This document shows, in pieces, positions 34,602 through 46,694 of a stretch of 64,000 nucleotides of DNA. A model generated the notes under the pieces. The model made no database searches. It had not been told where the DNA came from and saw only the letters and a list, made by a program, of their open reading frames with translations. Every line of letters starts with the position of its first letter. Within the stretch, counting starts at the first letter, position 1. A program made the position numbers and the translations under genes. Source of the stretch: Guyanagaster necrorhizus (Eukaryota; Basidiomycota; Agaricomycetes; Agaricales; Physalacriaceae); assembly GCF_019112545.1 (NCBI RefSeq), contig NW_025064880.1, forward strand, positions 2,024,465 through 2,088,464, in the 5' to 3' direction.

Positions 34602-37386
34602 CTACAAGCCCGCGTGGGGGAGAGTGGGAAGAAGTCTAGGGAACCAATGGTTCTGTTGGGGATCCCAATGCAGGGTCTTGAGATCAAATGACGCGGCGTC
34701 TCGCATAGAGCAGGGCAGTCCTGCGAGGTTGTCGCAAGTCGTCACCAAGACTTGGAGAAACTGTCCAGAGTTGTCCATCAAATTCGTCAATAAGGGCAGC
34801 AAGGGTTGGCAAACCTTTGCTCGCTCGTCTCGCCACTCGCCAGCCCAATCATTACGAAAAGTCGGTTCAAGCAATTGGCTAATGAGAACGCGCGCGAAAC
34901 CAAAGGACTCCGATGGGGAGTAAAATTTGTCCTGGAGAGGGGGTCAGAAGGATTTCAAACAAACAAACCCAGTTCATACCTCGGAGATTTCCTGCGTCGA
35001 GGGGAGAAATTTATACAACTGAGGATGTCCCACAGGGTGTGTGCAGACATCTTTGTATTGAGGGCGCCACGCCCACTTGTATCGACGAATAAAATTTGGC
35101 TTCATGCGTTGCCAGTCAAACGGTAGCAATGCTGCCATGACCTGAAAATGCAATAAGTTTATTGCGGTGCTGCAGAGGCTGAAGGTCCGCACGGAAAACA
35201 TTGCTATACTCATTATCTGTATTGCTGTCAGGAACTGCTTCTGGAATCGAAGCTCCCCGTAGGCATTAGAATCTGTTGACGTTCATCAGACTGGACTTCA
35301 TTCATACATAAGGCAGCTCACCCAGCGGAACAACAGGAAGGATCTCATCTAAGCAACAGAGATGTCGTTCGATGACCTGAGACGTGTACCAATACGCGAA
35401 TGGTCTCTCCTCCTGAGAGTAGAGCTCCAGCTGGAAACCCGACAATATTATCTCTCTAATTGTCGAGAGCCTCCAGAGAAGAGCGGCATTAGGTAGCTGC
35501 TTCACGACATCATAAACAGGAGAAGTCTAATCAAAGCAGTGAGCAGAAGAATCTGGAAGACTTGTGGCCTTACGTCGTTAGAGAAATGACAGGCCAGGTT
35601 AACGAACAGATCATATAGAGCATGCCAGTCAAAAGTCAAGTTCATTAGCTGTCGTCTCCGCCGTGGCGCGTTCAACCAATTTCCGGTGATATGCGTGTTG
35701 AGGAGCTATGTCGTTCATTGAATTCGTGAGATAATAGATAGCAGAAGGACTTACTTTAGCTAAAGACCGTTCCATCTGAGACAGTGGCGGAGATGTAACA
35801 TCCTTCCAGCCATCCTGAATAACCTTGACTATCCGTTCGTAATTTACCCCCAAGGTCTCAGTCAAGAAGGACTGAGTAAGCCAGGACAAGTTAAATCTAT
35901 TGAGTACCAGCAGACCATCGTAAAAACAACTCTACGCAAGATGTAAGTGGGAATACAACCCTTATCCTAGATAACCTACCTGTATGCGAGAGCGTATATA
36001 GGCAGGATTCCGAATTAACTGCCACCGCCGCAAATTTCCTACAATCTTTAACAATACGTCATTTAGCGCCAAGACTGTTATATGAGAGTTAGCATTACCT
36101 CCCAGGTCGTTATATATTTGGTTAGAGATAGTGACAGCATCTCACGCCAGCCATCCAGAAGCTTTTCTAATGCATCCCAGGTTTGTGTCGTGGAAGGAAC
36201 GTCGATTTCACGAATTGGTATGAATGTTGTGAGACGACGGGCTATGAATGGGTCGAAGGCCAAGTGCGCTGGAGAATCGTCTTGTGGCATAGGTGCAGGA
36301 TGGGCCCGTACAATATCCAAGAGCTCATATGCTCGTTGTAGCAGGTCCATGAATGACCCGGGGTCGTCAAATATGTTGCAGTTCATGAGACGAAGAATAA
36401 TCTGGGAAAAATGAGAACGCAGCAGGAGAAAATGAAAATGACCATCAACTTTTCGTAGGTCAAGGCGGACTCGTAACCCGTCTCTCCAAAGCGGCGGTAC
36501 TAAGACAGTATTAACAAAGGTACCACCGCAGGTGAGCAAACACACTCTTCATTGTATGCAGTAGCCAGTTTGATGCCTCATCAAGCCTGGCCAGCACAGA
36601 CTTGACGGGGTATCCTTCTAACAATGAGACGTCGCATTTATCCCCCTGCCAGTCCTCTATCTAGAAACGGACCTCAACAGCTGTAATTTAGATACCATGA
36701 ATAAGAGTACTCACGTCCTGGAGAATCCCTCTATTGAGGCAATCCCATGAAAGACCACAACACTTCAGATAGCCAAAAATGAAGGTCCTAAGAACGATCG
36801 AGACTAGCTCCACTGGTCGTTCGGGGTCTCCAGCGAAAGGTAACTGGTAGGGGATCATATCCGGATCTATAGCGCCTAGCTCGTGGACATAAACGAAGGT
36901 GAAGACGGTATTGGAAAGAAGATTTCCCGCGTGCCATTCCATCTATAAAATGTTTATCAGTTGTTGTCCTTGCAGTAATCTCGCTGAAACACACCTCATA
37001 GGAAAACGACCTATCAATTATCCAACAAACTTCTTCCGGTAACAAGGGCATTAGAGGATCAAATGGTGGCCTTTGGTTCTTCTCTAGAATCATCCCGCTA
37101 TCCAAACGAGGCTCACCAATCTAGGAAACGAGATAAAGATCAAGGTATCGTGAAGGACAGAAAGAACGTACCTCTAACGCGCTCATAGCATCCAGAAGTG
37201 AGAATCCGTCCATCATGACCAGGCTACCAGATTCCATCTCTTAAACGACAAGATAATCACTTTTGTCTGTAGAAACGCGACGTACTGCTACTCACCGGCT
37301 GCAGCATTGAGGAAGACATTCGTCACGTCCTGAAACGAGTCGCCGCCAGGCATGTCGGTGCCCTTAGGTCCCGAATCCATATCCAT
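34602..37386 (-). CDS. NAA35: NatC N-terminal acetyltransferase auxiliary subunit (NAA35/MAK10)
   Basis: ATG 37386 (MDMDSGPKGTDMPGGDSFQD) to TAG 34602 (...RLLPTLPHAGL), split by many short introns. The Mak10 signature is plain: DGFSLLDAMSALEIGEPRLD across an intron, then EEVCWIIDRSFSYE, MEWHAGNLLSNTVFTFVYVH and LRTFIFGYLKCCGLSWDCLN. NAA35 scaffolds NatC, which acetylates N-terminal Met followed by a hydrophobic residue, together with NAA30 and NAA38. Later exons (36545-34600) are less conserved but in register, e.g. LFTFIPIREID-type text around 36200. The gene starts 130 bp from the divergent TrpRS gene. Exon borders in the 3' half are approximate. Confidence 0.88.
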
Positions 37387-37516
37387 CGTTCAGATATCCG
37401 TCTAATTTGGAGACAGCGAGCTTCAGATAATCGATACCATGGCACTGGGAAAAAAATATAATGGGCGATGGTGGAAGTCACGGACATCTCGGTGGCTGTG
37501 TCTCTTGCCTCTAAAA
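37387..37516. promoter_or_regulatory. Short bidirectional promoter NAA35 / mitochondrial TrpRS
   Basis: Only 130 bp separate the two divergent start codons, so the genes must share promoter DNA. No TATA box seen. Confidence 0.5.
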
Positions 37517-38917
37517 ATGCAGTCATCTCTCCTCAAACGGACAGTCCGTTCTTTCTTCTTGACTTGTCGCTGCAGGCACTTTTCCACGTCCCTTGGTGCT
37601 CATCATGACGTGAAAAGCCAAAATTGCGTTATCCTTTCCGGAATTCAACCGACAGGCGTGCCGCATGTATGTACTTCATGCCGGCTAGAACGAAGCTGCT
37701 AATGGCGGTTGCAGCTAGGCAATTATTTTGGAGCACTTGCGAACTGGGTGAAACTCCAACGGGAGGCGGGACCGGATGATGTCCTGCTCTACATGGTTGC
37801 TAGCTGGCATGCTTTGACTCTACCGCAAGACCCAGCACAACTCGCCAACGCCAGAAATGATACCCTGGCTGCTCTCTTGGCCATCGGATTAGACCCTAAA
37901 CGCTCGATAATATTCCACCAGGACACGGTGCGTGACTATAATGTACCCTGGTCATTCCTACTAATTCCTCAGAATTATAGAACAGGGATCATGCTGAACT
38001 AGCCTGGATATTCAACTGCATATCATCTACAGGAATGTTGCGTCGAATGACAACTTGGAAGGTACATGTGCAGCAATGTCGGTCTTTAACAGAGCCTGAT
38101 CGCCATGCAGTCACGACTAGCTACTTCACGTAACATGTCCGACGACGCTGATGTCGACGAGGGTTCGCTCAACGCCGGTTTATTCACCTACCCTGTCCTT
38201 CAAGCTGCCGATATCTTGGTGTACAAGTTAGTGCCCTTTACGCTATTCCTCTCACATGACCCTGACTACTATTATATTTCAGCTCTACTCACGTCCCAGT
38301 TGGCGATGACCAGACTCAACACGTAGAACTATGTCGAGATATCGCGGAACGATTCAATCATACTTTTTCGCCCGATTCCCCGTTATTCACTCTTCCTGCC
38401 CTTCTGAAAAGTCAGTTTTCTTCCTCCGTTGCTGTCACCCAAAACCAACATTTCTTTAGCATCTTCTAAACGAATACTGTCTCTTCGAGATCCTTCGTCC
38501 AAGATGTCAAAATCAGCTCCCGACGTATCGTCTCGCATCCTCCTCACCGATGACGCCTCGCAAATCGCGTCCAAGATTCGAGTTGCCGTGACAGACTCCA
38601 TCCAAGGAATTACTTACGACCCTGTCAACCGACCGGGCACGGCCAACCTCTTGACTATTCTTGCAGCATGCACAAATGAGAACGTTGCCGATGTCGCCTT
38701 GCGATATCAAGACAAGAATCATGGCCATATCAAACGCGACCTTACAGAAGTAGTCGAGGAAACATTGAAAGGACCCAGGATAGAGTTTGGGAGATTGCGG
38801 AAGGATGCAGCATATCTTCGTGAAGTTGCTCTAGATGGTGCGGCCAGGTCTGCCGAGAGGTCAGAGGCTGTGATGAGGAAAGTTAGAGAGGCCATTGGAT
38901 TGCCGTCTTTCATATAG
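37517..38917 (+). CDS. MSW1: Mitochondrial tryptophanyl-tRNA synthetase
   Basis: ATG 37517 ([20 protein letters not shown]) begins a basic, Ser/Arg-rich presequence, then [15 protein letters not shown] and, after an intron, [14 protein letters not shown]: the HIGH-type motif of class I Trp[32 protein letters not shown] and [23 protein letters not shown] text (38285-38340) follow, then [10 protein letters not shown] (about 38500-38525), the KMSKS loop. It ends at TAG 38917 (...[10 protein letters not shown]). The enzyme charges tRNA-Trp; the presequence and bacterial-type sequence indicate mitochondria. An upstream in-frame ATG at 37439 would spoil the targeting sequence, so I prefer 37517. 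All catalytic motifs are intact. Confidence 0.93.
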
Positions 38918-39278
38918 CTTGAATGCATCCATCTACTTGTTGCTAGAGCTCATTGATTGCCCTGAAAAATCCTCCATTGTATGACGCATTGATCAATAGT
39001 ACAGGACGGAGAGCCCTTCGAAATGCAAGGCTACTGGTGTTCCTTTTTGCCTCGGTCAGGAACTCACTGTGAAGTTAAACAAGTGATGGTTCCGGTTGTG
39101 CGGAAAAAGCCGGCGGCAGTGCAGATTAGTTGCCGTTGCTTCACTGGCACGTCGGCCAGAAAACACAAGTAAATACCGCTCCTTGCAGTGCACTTGAAAT
39201 TCAAGAATCAGACGAATCCTCTTGCCTGACCCTTTCCTGCGCGTTATCCGTTATTTCACCGTTCTTTGTTCTTCATCG
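38918..39278. other. Intergenic, promoter of V-ATPase subunit a
   Basis: 360 bp between head-to-tail genes. No gene and no distinct element seen. Confidence 0.35.
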
Positions 39279-42200
39279 ATGTCAGATGAGTACCCCAGCT
39301 TGTTCCGTGCGTTGTCGAATTCGGATATCATTCTTGCTACTGACGACGGTATTGTGTATGCATAGGCTCGGAACAAATGAGCCTGATGCAGCTCTTTGTA
39401 CCCACTGAAGTAGCGCATGACACCGTCGCCGAGCTTGGAGAATTAGGAAATGTCCAATTCAAAGACGTGCGTGTACTACTGCTGAGTTGTATCTCGTGAA
39501 ATTAACTTGTTGCAGTTGAATCCCAGCGTCAATCCCTTCCAACGCTCCTTTGTCGGAGAAATTCGCCGTATCGATGAAATGGCACGCCGAGTGCGATTTT
39601 TCTCCTCCCAGCTCGCAGCCGAGAAGGATGTCGTTCCTATTCGTCCTCTATACGACTCTGCGCCGTTGATCACCGTTGGTCCCCGTGCTGCTCAGACTCT
39701 TGACGAACTGGATGTAACCCTTTCTGAACACGAGTCAAGGCTCATCAAGATGAATGACAGCTACCGGACACTGAGTACACGGACCAGGGAGCTTGTTGAA
39801 GCTCGTCATGTATTGCGGGAGACTGCAGTGTTCTTTGAAAAGGTCAGACTCCATGCCATTTTTGTAGGAAATTGTTCAAACAGTGGTGTAGGCTCAAGTC
39901 CAGCAGAGTGACATCCGCACTTCCTTCGACGAAAGCTCAGCGCCTTTGCTTCAGCATGATGATCGCGAAAATCAGTTCTCGACTAGTTCCAACATCCCGT
40001 TCGACTTGGAGTAGGTCCAGACCAGCTTTATCACCGATGTTTTGCTTATTGTCGAGCTCAGGTTTGTCGCTGGCACACTTGATCGTGCACGGATTCCTAC
40101 GTTTGAACGAGTTCTTTGGCGAGTACTACGTGGAAACCTTTACATGAACCACACCGATATCGTTGAACCTTTTGTGGATCCAGCAACTGGCGTTGAAACC
40201 CGCAAGAATGTGTTCATTATCTTTGCTCATGGTGATGCCTTGTTGGCCAAGATACGTAAAGTTGCCGAATCTATGGGTGCTACGCTGTATCCCATCGATG
40301 CCAATGCTGACAAACGCGAAGAGGCTCTCCACGAGGTCACCATGCGCCTAGAGGATCTTCAGACAGTTCTGTATAATACGGGTTCAAATCGTCGGAGCGA
40401 GCTTGTTAGAATTGGTGAAAGCCTGCGGAGCTGGCAGGATGTAGTCAAGAAGGAGAAGCTCATTTATGAGACGTTGAATCTGTTCAACTACGACGTCAGG
40501 AGAAAAACGCTCATTGCGGAGGGATGGGTTCCCACCAGGGATATCACTACTATACAGCTGGGGTTGAGGCATGCGACTGTAAGTTTTAGACCGTAGTGGC
40601 ATGAATTGAAGCTAATTATAAATGTAAAGGAGGAGTCTGGCACCAGCGTCCCCCCCATCCTACATGAACTTCGTACCAGCAAGACACCACCGACATTCAA
40701 TCGCACTAACAAGTTCACGGAGGGCTTCCAAACCATCATGGACAGCTATGGGATTGCGGCCTACCAAGAAGTCAATCCTGGACTGTTCGCTATTGTCACT
40801 TTCCCTTTCTTGTTTGCGGTCATGTTTGGCGATATCGGTCACGGCTTTATCATATTCTCTGCGGCGCTCTATATGATTCTGGCGGAGCGCAGGCTTAGCA
40901 AAGCAGACCTCGGCGAGGTATGTGCTAGCAATCTTCACTGTCCTCCCCTGACTGAGACATAACGATTGCAGATTTTCGGTCAATTCTTCTTGTAGGTGAA
41001 TTTCAAATCGGCAAACTTCCTGTGTTGACTTTCTTCTTCAGCGGGCGCTACATCATCCTTCTGATGGGAATGTTCTCTATTTACACTGGCTTCATGTACA
41101 ACGATATCTTTTCCAAGTCTCTTCATATCTGGCACTCGGGTTGGGACTTCCCAGATGGTGGGGAAGGTAAAGTTATCGGCATTTCCAATGGACATATGTA
41201 TCCTTTCGGTCTCGATCCTGGCTGGCATGGTGCAGATAACGGTCTCGTATTCGTTAATTCATACAAGATGAAGATGTCTGTCGTTCTCGGTGTCATTCAC
41301 GTTGGTCCTTCCTTGTTCATTAGAACTCGTTCTGAAGGAATATTTATAGATGACGTTCGCACTGTGCTTGCAGCTTCCGAACCATATCAAGTTCAAACGT
41401 CCGGTTGATATCTATGCCAACTTTGTACCTCAAATTATCTTCCTACTCTCCATCTTCGGTTACCTGGTCCTTTGTATCCTCTATAAATGGTCCAAGGACT
41501 GGAGCAAATCATCTCTGCCCCCGCCGTCGCTCCTGAACATGCTCATTAACATGTTTTTGTCCCCGGGTAACATCAAGCCAGGTACTCGGCTGTATCGTGG
41601 CCAGTCTGTTGTCCAGGTTATCCTGTTGCTCATGGCATTGGTGTGCGTCCCTTGGTTACTGATCACCAAACCATATTTGGCCTGGAAGGAAATGAAGAAG
41701 ATACAGGGACAAGGATATATTGGCTTGAACCATGATGCGCCAAGAGATAGCTCCGATGATGTTTTGGAAGGGGAGGAAGAAGGTAATGGACGTGCTATTG
41801 CCGAAGATGCTGAAGAGGAGCATGTACGTTTCCCATCTTATTCAGTGAAGAGCTGAAACTGAAGGCGCCCTTCCATGCAGGAGCAGCATGACTTTGGTGA
41901 AGTCGTCATTCACCAAGTGATTCACACCATCGAGTTCTGTCTTGGTTGTATCTCGCACACTGCTTCATATCTGCGTCTGTGGGCATTGTCGCTTGCGCAT
42001 GCGCAGTTGTCCGAGGTACTCTGGATGATGACAATCGAAGGATTTTTGAACCCGAGCGGCATCTTTGGTTGGATTGGTCTCATCATCATTACGGCTGTGT
42101 GGTTCTCCTTGACCGTCTTCATTCTGTGTATTATGGAGGTTGGTTGTGTTGCGCTGGAAGTACCTGATATGTGCTGATGTGCTGTACAGGGCCTGTCGGC

Positions 42201-42364
42201 GTTTCTCCATGCCCTTCGGTTGCATTGGGTCGAGGCGAATAGTAAGCACTTTGAAGGTGGAGGTTATGTTCGTGTTGATTTTTCATCCGCTTCTTCTGAT
42301 TACTAATGGTACCGTTCAGGCGTTCACTCCTCTCAGTTTTGCGAGTGTCGAGTTTAAGGAATAG
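39279..42364 (+). CDS. VPH1: V-type proton ATPase subunit a (Vph1/Stv1)
   Basis: Exon 1 is tiny: ATG 39279 encodes MSDEYPSLF and splices to [20 protein letters not shown], giving the standard family N-terminus. The cytosolic domain includes [32 protein letters not shown] and [20 protein letters not shown]. The membrane half has [60 protein letters not shown] and [20 protein letters not shown], the last two holding the conserved C-terminal helices with the essential Arg. It ends [13 protein letters not shown] at TAG 42364. At least eight introns. The protein couples ATP hydrolysis to proton translocation in vacuole/Golgi membranes. Its length and motifs are complete. Confidence 0.95.
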
Positions 42365-42683
42365 AGTGGTTCACTGAAGATGTTCTAACTCATACCCTTT
42401 ACATAATACCTACTTTCAATCAAAAATGTGGTTGTCATCCTTCCAAGTTTTTCGATACTGCAGTCTATGTATATGAACGAAGCAGGAAAGGTTAGAAATG
42501 CGGATCCAAAGGATCCTCAGAATGCAGCGATCCAAAAATTGCTACAGGATCCGTGGCAATGTTTGGCATCCATGACGTCATCAAACAATGCTGAATTCAG
42601 TCGACGTGGAAGCTTAGTGGAACTGTAAAACAAACTTGAATCTTGGTCTATAGGTCATTTACTTGTCTTTGGTCCCGGACAAC
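42365..42683. other. Intergenic between V-ATPase a and WBP1
   Basis: About 320 bp. A 66-codon open frame (42428-42628) has no family resemblance. Otherwise nothing seen. Confidence 0.35.
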
Positions 42684-44216
42684 ATGCTCTCGCTGTGCAC
42701 CCTTCTCTCTCTTATCTTCTGTCTCTTCAGCCTTCTGGAGGCCAAGTCAAGCACTGGGAATTCAGTACTAGTCGTTCTTGATCCTGCTGCGCAGAGTCAG
42801 TTCTCAATATTCTTCGACGGCCTGAAAGGTGCGTGCTTTTGAGGTGGGAATGACTTCATTATCTGAAATCCAAGCAGATTCAGGATATGAACTTACTTTC
42901 CGTGGCCCAAAGGATGACGCGCCTCTTCTAATTGAGGATGACATTGCATCCTTCGCCCATGCCATCGTCTTTGCTTCCGACACCAAAAGTACGTGTCAAT
43001 ATCATTGGGATTCAATGCAAACTTATCTGTTCTAGACTTTGCAAAGGACATCACACCTCAAAATCTCGTTCGGTTACTCTCACTGAACACCAACCTTTTG
43101 ATCGCGCTTTCGCCAAAACAAACCATGCTTTCGTCGCTCGCGGCAGAGTTTTCTCTGATCCTTCCACCTCCTGGAACTCCCCTTATCTCTTACTTCCCCG
43201 AGAGGGATGAACGCGCCAATGTCATTCCCATCTCGGTGCCTGCAGGTTCACCTCTGCTCACTCCCAATACACCACCTGTATGGTTCTCTGGTGTCCCATT
43301 TGTGCTCGGAAATAACCCACTCATTGTTCCCATCTTGAATGCCCCGGAAGAAAGCTTTGCTGCAGACTCTGACAGTTCCACCGATACATTGGCTGACGCC
43401 GCCGAGAAGGGTGGTGAAGGTTTGTGGGCAGGCAGCCAGCTCGGTGTCGTTTCTGGTTTCCAGGCGCTGAGCGGCGCGCGTGTGACTTGGGTTGGTGGTG
43501 TGGATCTGTTCAGCGACGAGTTTGCGAATAAGGAAATATCCAAGTATGTCTACCCCTTCTCATTTTTCGCTTCGTGGTTCTCATCTATTGAAGGGGCGTA
43601 AAATCTGGTAATAAACAGTTTGCGCGTGACGTAGCTGCTTGGACTTTCCAAGAGTCTTTGGTACTGCGCCTCGAAGATGCTGACCATCATATCGTGAATA
43701 GTACGATTTCCAAAGAACAATATACCATCAACGATCATATCCTCTACCGTGCGGCCATTTCTCGATTTAACCCGAAGGATGATGTATGGGAGCCGTACTC
43801 CGATATCAAGGATATGCAACTCGAATTTACCATGTTGGACCCGCATATCCGTATTGCTCTACCACCTGTAGCGGGGCAACCGGGCGTTTACTCTACAGAA
43901 TTCCGTGCGCCTGACCGACACGGCGTGTTCAAATTTGTAATCAACTACAAGCGCAAAGGGTAGGTGTTTCATTTTGACTGGAATTGTGGCGGCGTTTAAT
44001 ATCTGTTGCTGGAATAGGTGGTCGCACCTCCATCACTCCATCACTGTAGCTGTCGTGCCGCCACGGCACGATGGATACCCTCGGTTCCTCAGTGCAGCTT
44101 GGCCATACTACGCTGGTGCCATAAGCACGAGTGTTGGGTTCTTCTTGTTCTCTGCAATGTGGCTCGCTGGTGATGTACGCCAGTTGAAGAAAAGTAAATC
44201 CCACAAGACAGAATAG
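42684..44216 (+). CDS. WBP1: Oligosaccharyltransferase subunit WBP1/OST48
   Basis: ATG 42684 (MLSLCTLLSLIFCLFSLLEA) is a signal peptide; mature sequence SSTGNSVLVVLDPAAQSQFS starts the OST48 lumenal domain. Later exons give DSGYELTFRGPKDDAPLLIE, DITPQNLVRLLSLNTNLLIA, the conserved RVTWVGGVDLFSDEFANKEI, and DDVWEPYSDIKDMQLEFTML. The last exon is the C-terminal membrane anchor YYAGAISTSVGFFLFSAMWL followed by KKSKSHKTE, with lysines near the C-terminus that suit ER retention. Stop TAG 44216. The protein is part of the complex that transfers Glc3Man9GlcNAc2 to nascent proteins. Complete. Confidence 0.93.
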
Positions 44217-44693
44217 ATGGTACGGACAATGTATTTTAATTGCGTGCGAATTGGGCTGCCTTTCTTCCGTGTAAAGAATCCACGGTGGAAGGTCTTCGCA
44301 AAAAAATGTTGGCGCCACATGTCATACTACACGGGCTATGCACAGCGACATCAGATGTCGTTGCGACATTTCAGCAAACAAAATTTTTCTGAACAAGTTG
44401 TGGTCGTGTGTAAGAGCGTAAAGTTTTAGACTTCCAGCAGAAACTGTACGTCTAGGACTCTCAGGACTCTGATCCAGCTCAAGTCGGACTCGTAAGCCAT
44501 CATATCTGACCAGGCTACGGGATATTTCCATTGCCGATGTCAAGCCTTGACGTGCTAACGACTGGCGCGTCGACGCGTCTCGCCGTCCCGGCTACTGTCA
44601 CCTTGTGTTTCTATGACTCAGTTGAAGCCGACAGTTGTTTGTGCGTTCATCAACCTTTACCAACGCGTCCGCTATACTGCCAGCTCTCTTCCA
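44217..44693. other. Intergenic, no gene
   Basis: Contains a small palindrome (cgacatcagatgtcg, about 44345-44360). No coding frame convincing before 44694. Confidence 0.35.
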
Positions 44694-46262
44694 ATGGCTG
44701 CTGTACCTCCAGTTCTTCACGGTTCGGGTATGAACCTCGAAGTGTTCAAATGCCTCGAGGCCTGGTGGGCATCAAAAGACAAAGATGGGCACAACGTGTC
44801 TATCGGTGATTTTGGGCGACTCACGGTATGGCGCATATTTCTTCTCTACGGCCGAACTCTATAGTTCTCTATAATAGGTCGCCTACGGTCTCCAGATGAA
44901 CGACCTGAAATCTATCAGAGCAAGTAACATGCGCCTTAACTCAATGATCGACAGTTTGAAAGTGGAATCAAAACTGTTAAAGGAGCGAAACGAAACTTTG
45001 CAAGAGAACATTAACGAGGCTGAACTGACTGAAAAGAAAACGAGAAAGGAAGTTTTAGCGCTGGAAAAAGATAGAAAAGATTTCGTGGAACGAATGGCTG
45101 CTATGGAGAAGAGAACGACGACCCTATCAAAACAGGTACGCTTGTAATGTATGCCCTGACAAGCACTTGACCACTATTACAAGATTGATACCTTCCGAGT
45201 CCAGGCAAAGGCACTTGCGGCGCAAGCTCAACAACGTCGTCTAGAAATCGTGTCTGTGGCTTTCGGGAAAACATCTTTCGTTGAAGAATTCTTTGTTCCA
45301 ACTCGCCTCGTATTCGACGAACCTACACAAATGATGGCTAAACTGCCCTCTGTATGTGTTTGCCCATGACGTTTTATTCGTAAATTGACCTCATATCATC
45401 CAGGAACTCAGACAGTCTCTGAGGTAAGAACCATCTTGATCTCACCTAACAATTAGAGCGCTCAGTAATTTTGCAGTATATATTTCCTTCCTTGCCCCCC
45501 TCGATCCATGCCTCTCCACATCCCCAAGATAGCTCAGGCAGGGTACTGGTTTCATCCTCCCATTATCACACCCGAAGGAAGTCCAGTGGAACTGGTTGTA
45601 GAGGCAAAATCTCACGAGGTACGTGTGGCTCAAGACAACTCTGATGTATGGAAATTTCTAAGCCTCTTTATATAGTGGCTATATTTGGGTCAATACCTTT
45701 GTGCCCCCTTCGATGGCGAGGACATGAAGCTTTCCGAATGGATCGAATTAGATCCTCTGGTACGCTTCCCTAGAATTTCAGACGCCGGTTCACTGATTGA
45801 TAGACGAAATGCAAGACTAAAAATGCCTATTGTGCTGCCGTCAGTAGGACTCTGAAGGAGAAACACGATCAAGAAGTCTCCTGCGTCGACATACAACAGC
45901 AGCTGGATTCAGGGGAGTACGCTCCTCCTTGTTATAGCTTACAATGCGTTGGATACGACTTGGCATTACAAGGAGCTTTGATTAAAGCGTCGGCTTCGCC
46001 CTGCCTCAAGGGCACACATCCGTCAGTATCAGAAGTGTCCCAGTCAGCAAAGTTCTATGCACCAGTCTCGCTGGCGGTGGAAAGTTATCATTCTCGCTTG
46101 AGCCCTCCCGTACCGTCCGCGACCCTGGACCCAAAAGCTAGCGCAGGACAGAGACATCCCGCAGCGCTTCTCTCTACGAAAAAGTGTTGTCATCCGGATG
46201 ACGAAGTGAGTGCGACGAAGAAGGCACGAGTGGACGGTAGGGAGGTTGAAGGTTCACAATAG
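44694..46262 (+). CDS. Coiled-coil protein of unknown function
   Basis: Start taken at ATG 44694 (MAAVPPVLHGSGMNLEVFKC); ATG 44730 is an alternative. Exon 1 ends at ...SIGDFGRLT, then gtatggcg...ataatag is spliced to VAYGLQMNDLKSIRASNMRL. A coiled coil of about 80 residues follows (KVESKLLKERNETLQENINE, LEKDRKDFVERMAAMEKRTT), then exons with PLHIPKIAQAGYWFHPPIIT, WLYLGQYLCAPFDGEDMKLS and a basic tail (STKKCCHPDDEV...KKARVDGREVEGSQ) to TAG 46262. The tail resembles a nuclear localisation signal. The middle module with a WLYLGQY...EWIELDP pattern resembles uncharacterised basidiomycete proteins; I cannot assign a function. Confidence 0.7.
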
Positions 46263-46694
46263 AGACTTAGGTTTCCACGGCTGGTTGGACTTTCTGAGAC
46301 TGGTTGCCTTGGATGCTTTATGGCCATAATCTGTATCATGATCGTGACAAATCTGTACTTCGGGGAAACTGTAAAAGGGTGGATCATACTGTGAAAAAGG
46401 AAAGAATATCGAGATTTCTTGCGTATGCGTAAATGGCATATATGTTTGCTTACGCTTATTTGAAAAAGTCGTCTAACTGGTGCACACCTTCCATGATTTG
46501 ACAGTCCAATTACATTAGTACAAAATTAACAACGATGAGCAAAAGACGTAGAATGTCAGCGTAGCTGGTTAATTAATAAATTCTGCGTTGTAAGTTGTTG
46601 ACAACCAACTGAAATGAAATGAACTTACATCGCTCCGGAGGATAACGGGATCATTCTAGCCTTGGAACACCTGGTTCCCAAAAGGCGGATACTT
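46263..46694. other. Convergent intergenic region
   Basis: 3' flanks of two converging genes. AT-rich at 46500-46620. Nothing recognisable. Confidence 0.35.

Noticed and set aside
38918..39278. Possible first exon of V-ATPase subunit a farther upstream
   Set aside because: The ATG at 39279 already gives the full family N-terminus after splicing, so no extra exon is needed.
44345..44360. Small palindrome cgacatcagatgtcg
   Set aside because: Too short to separate from chance and not associated with any element.
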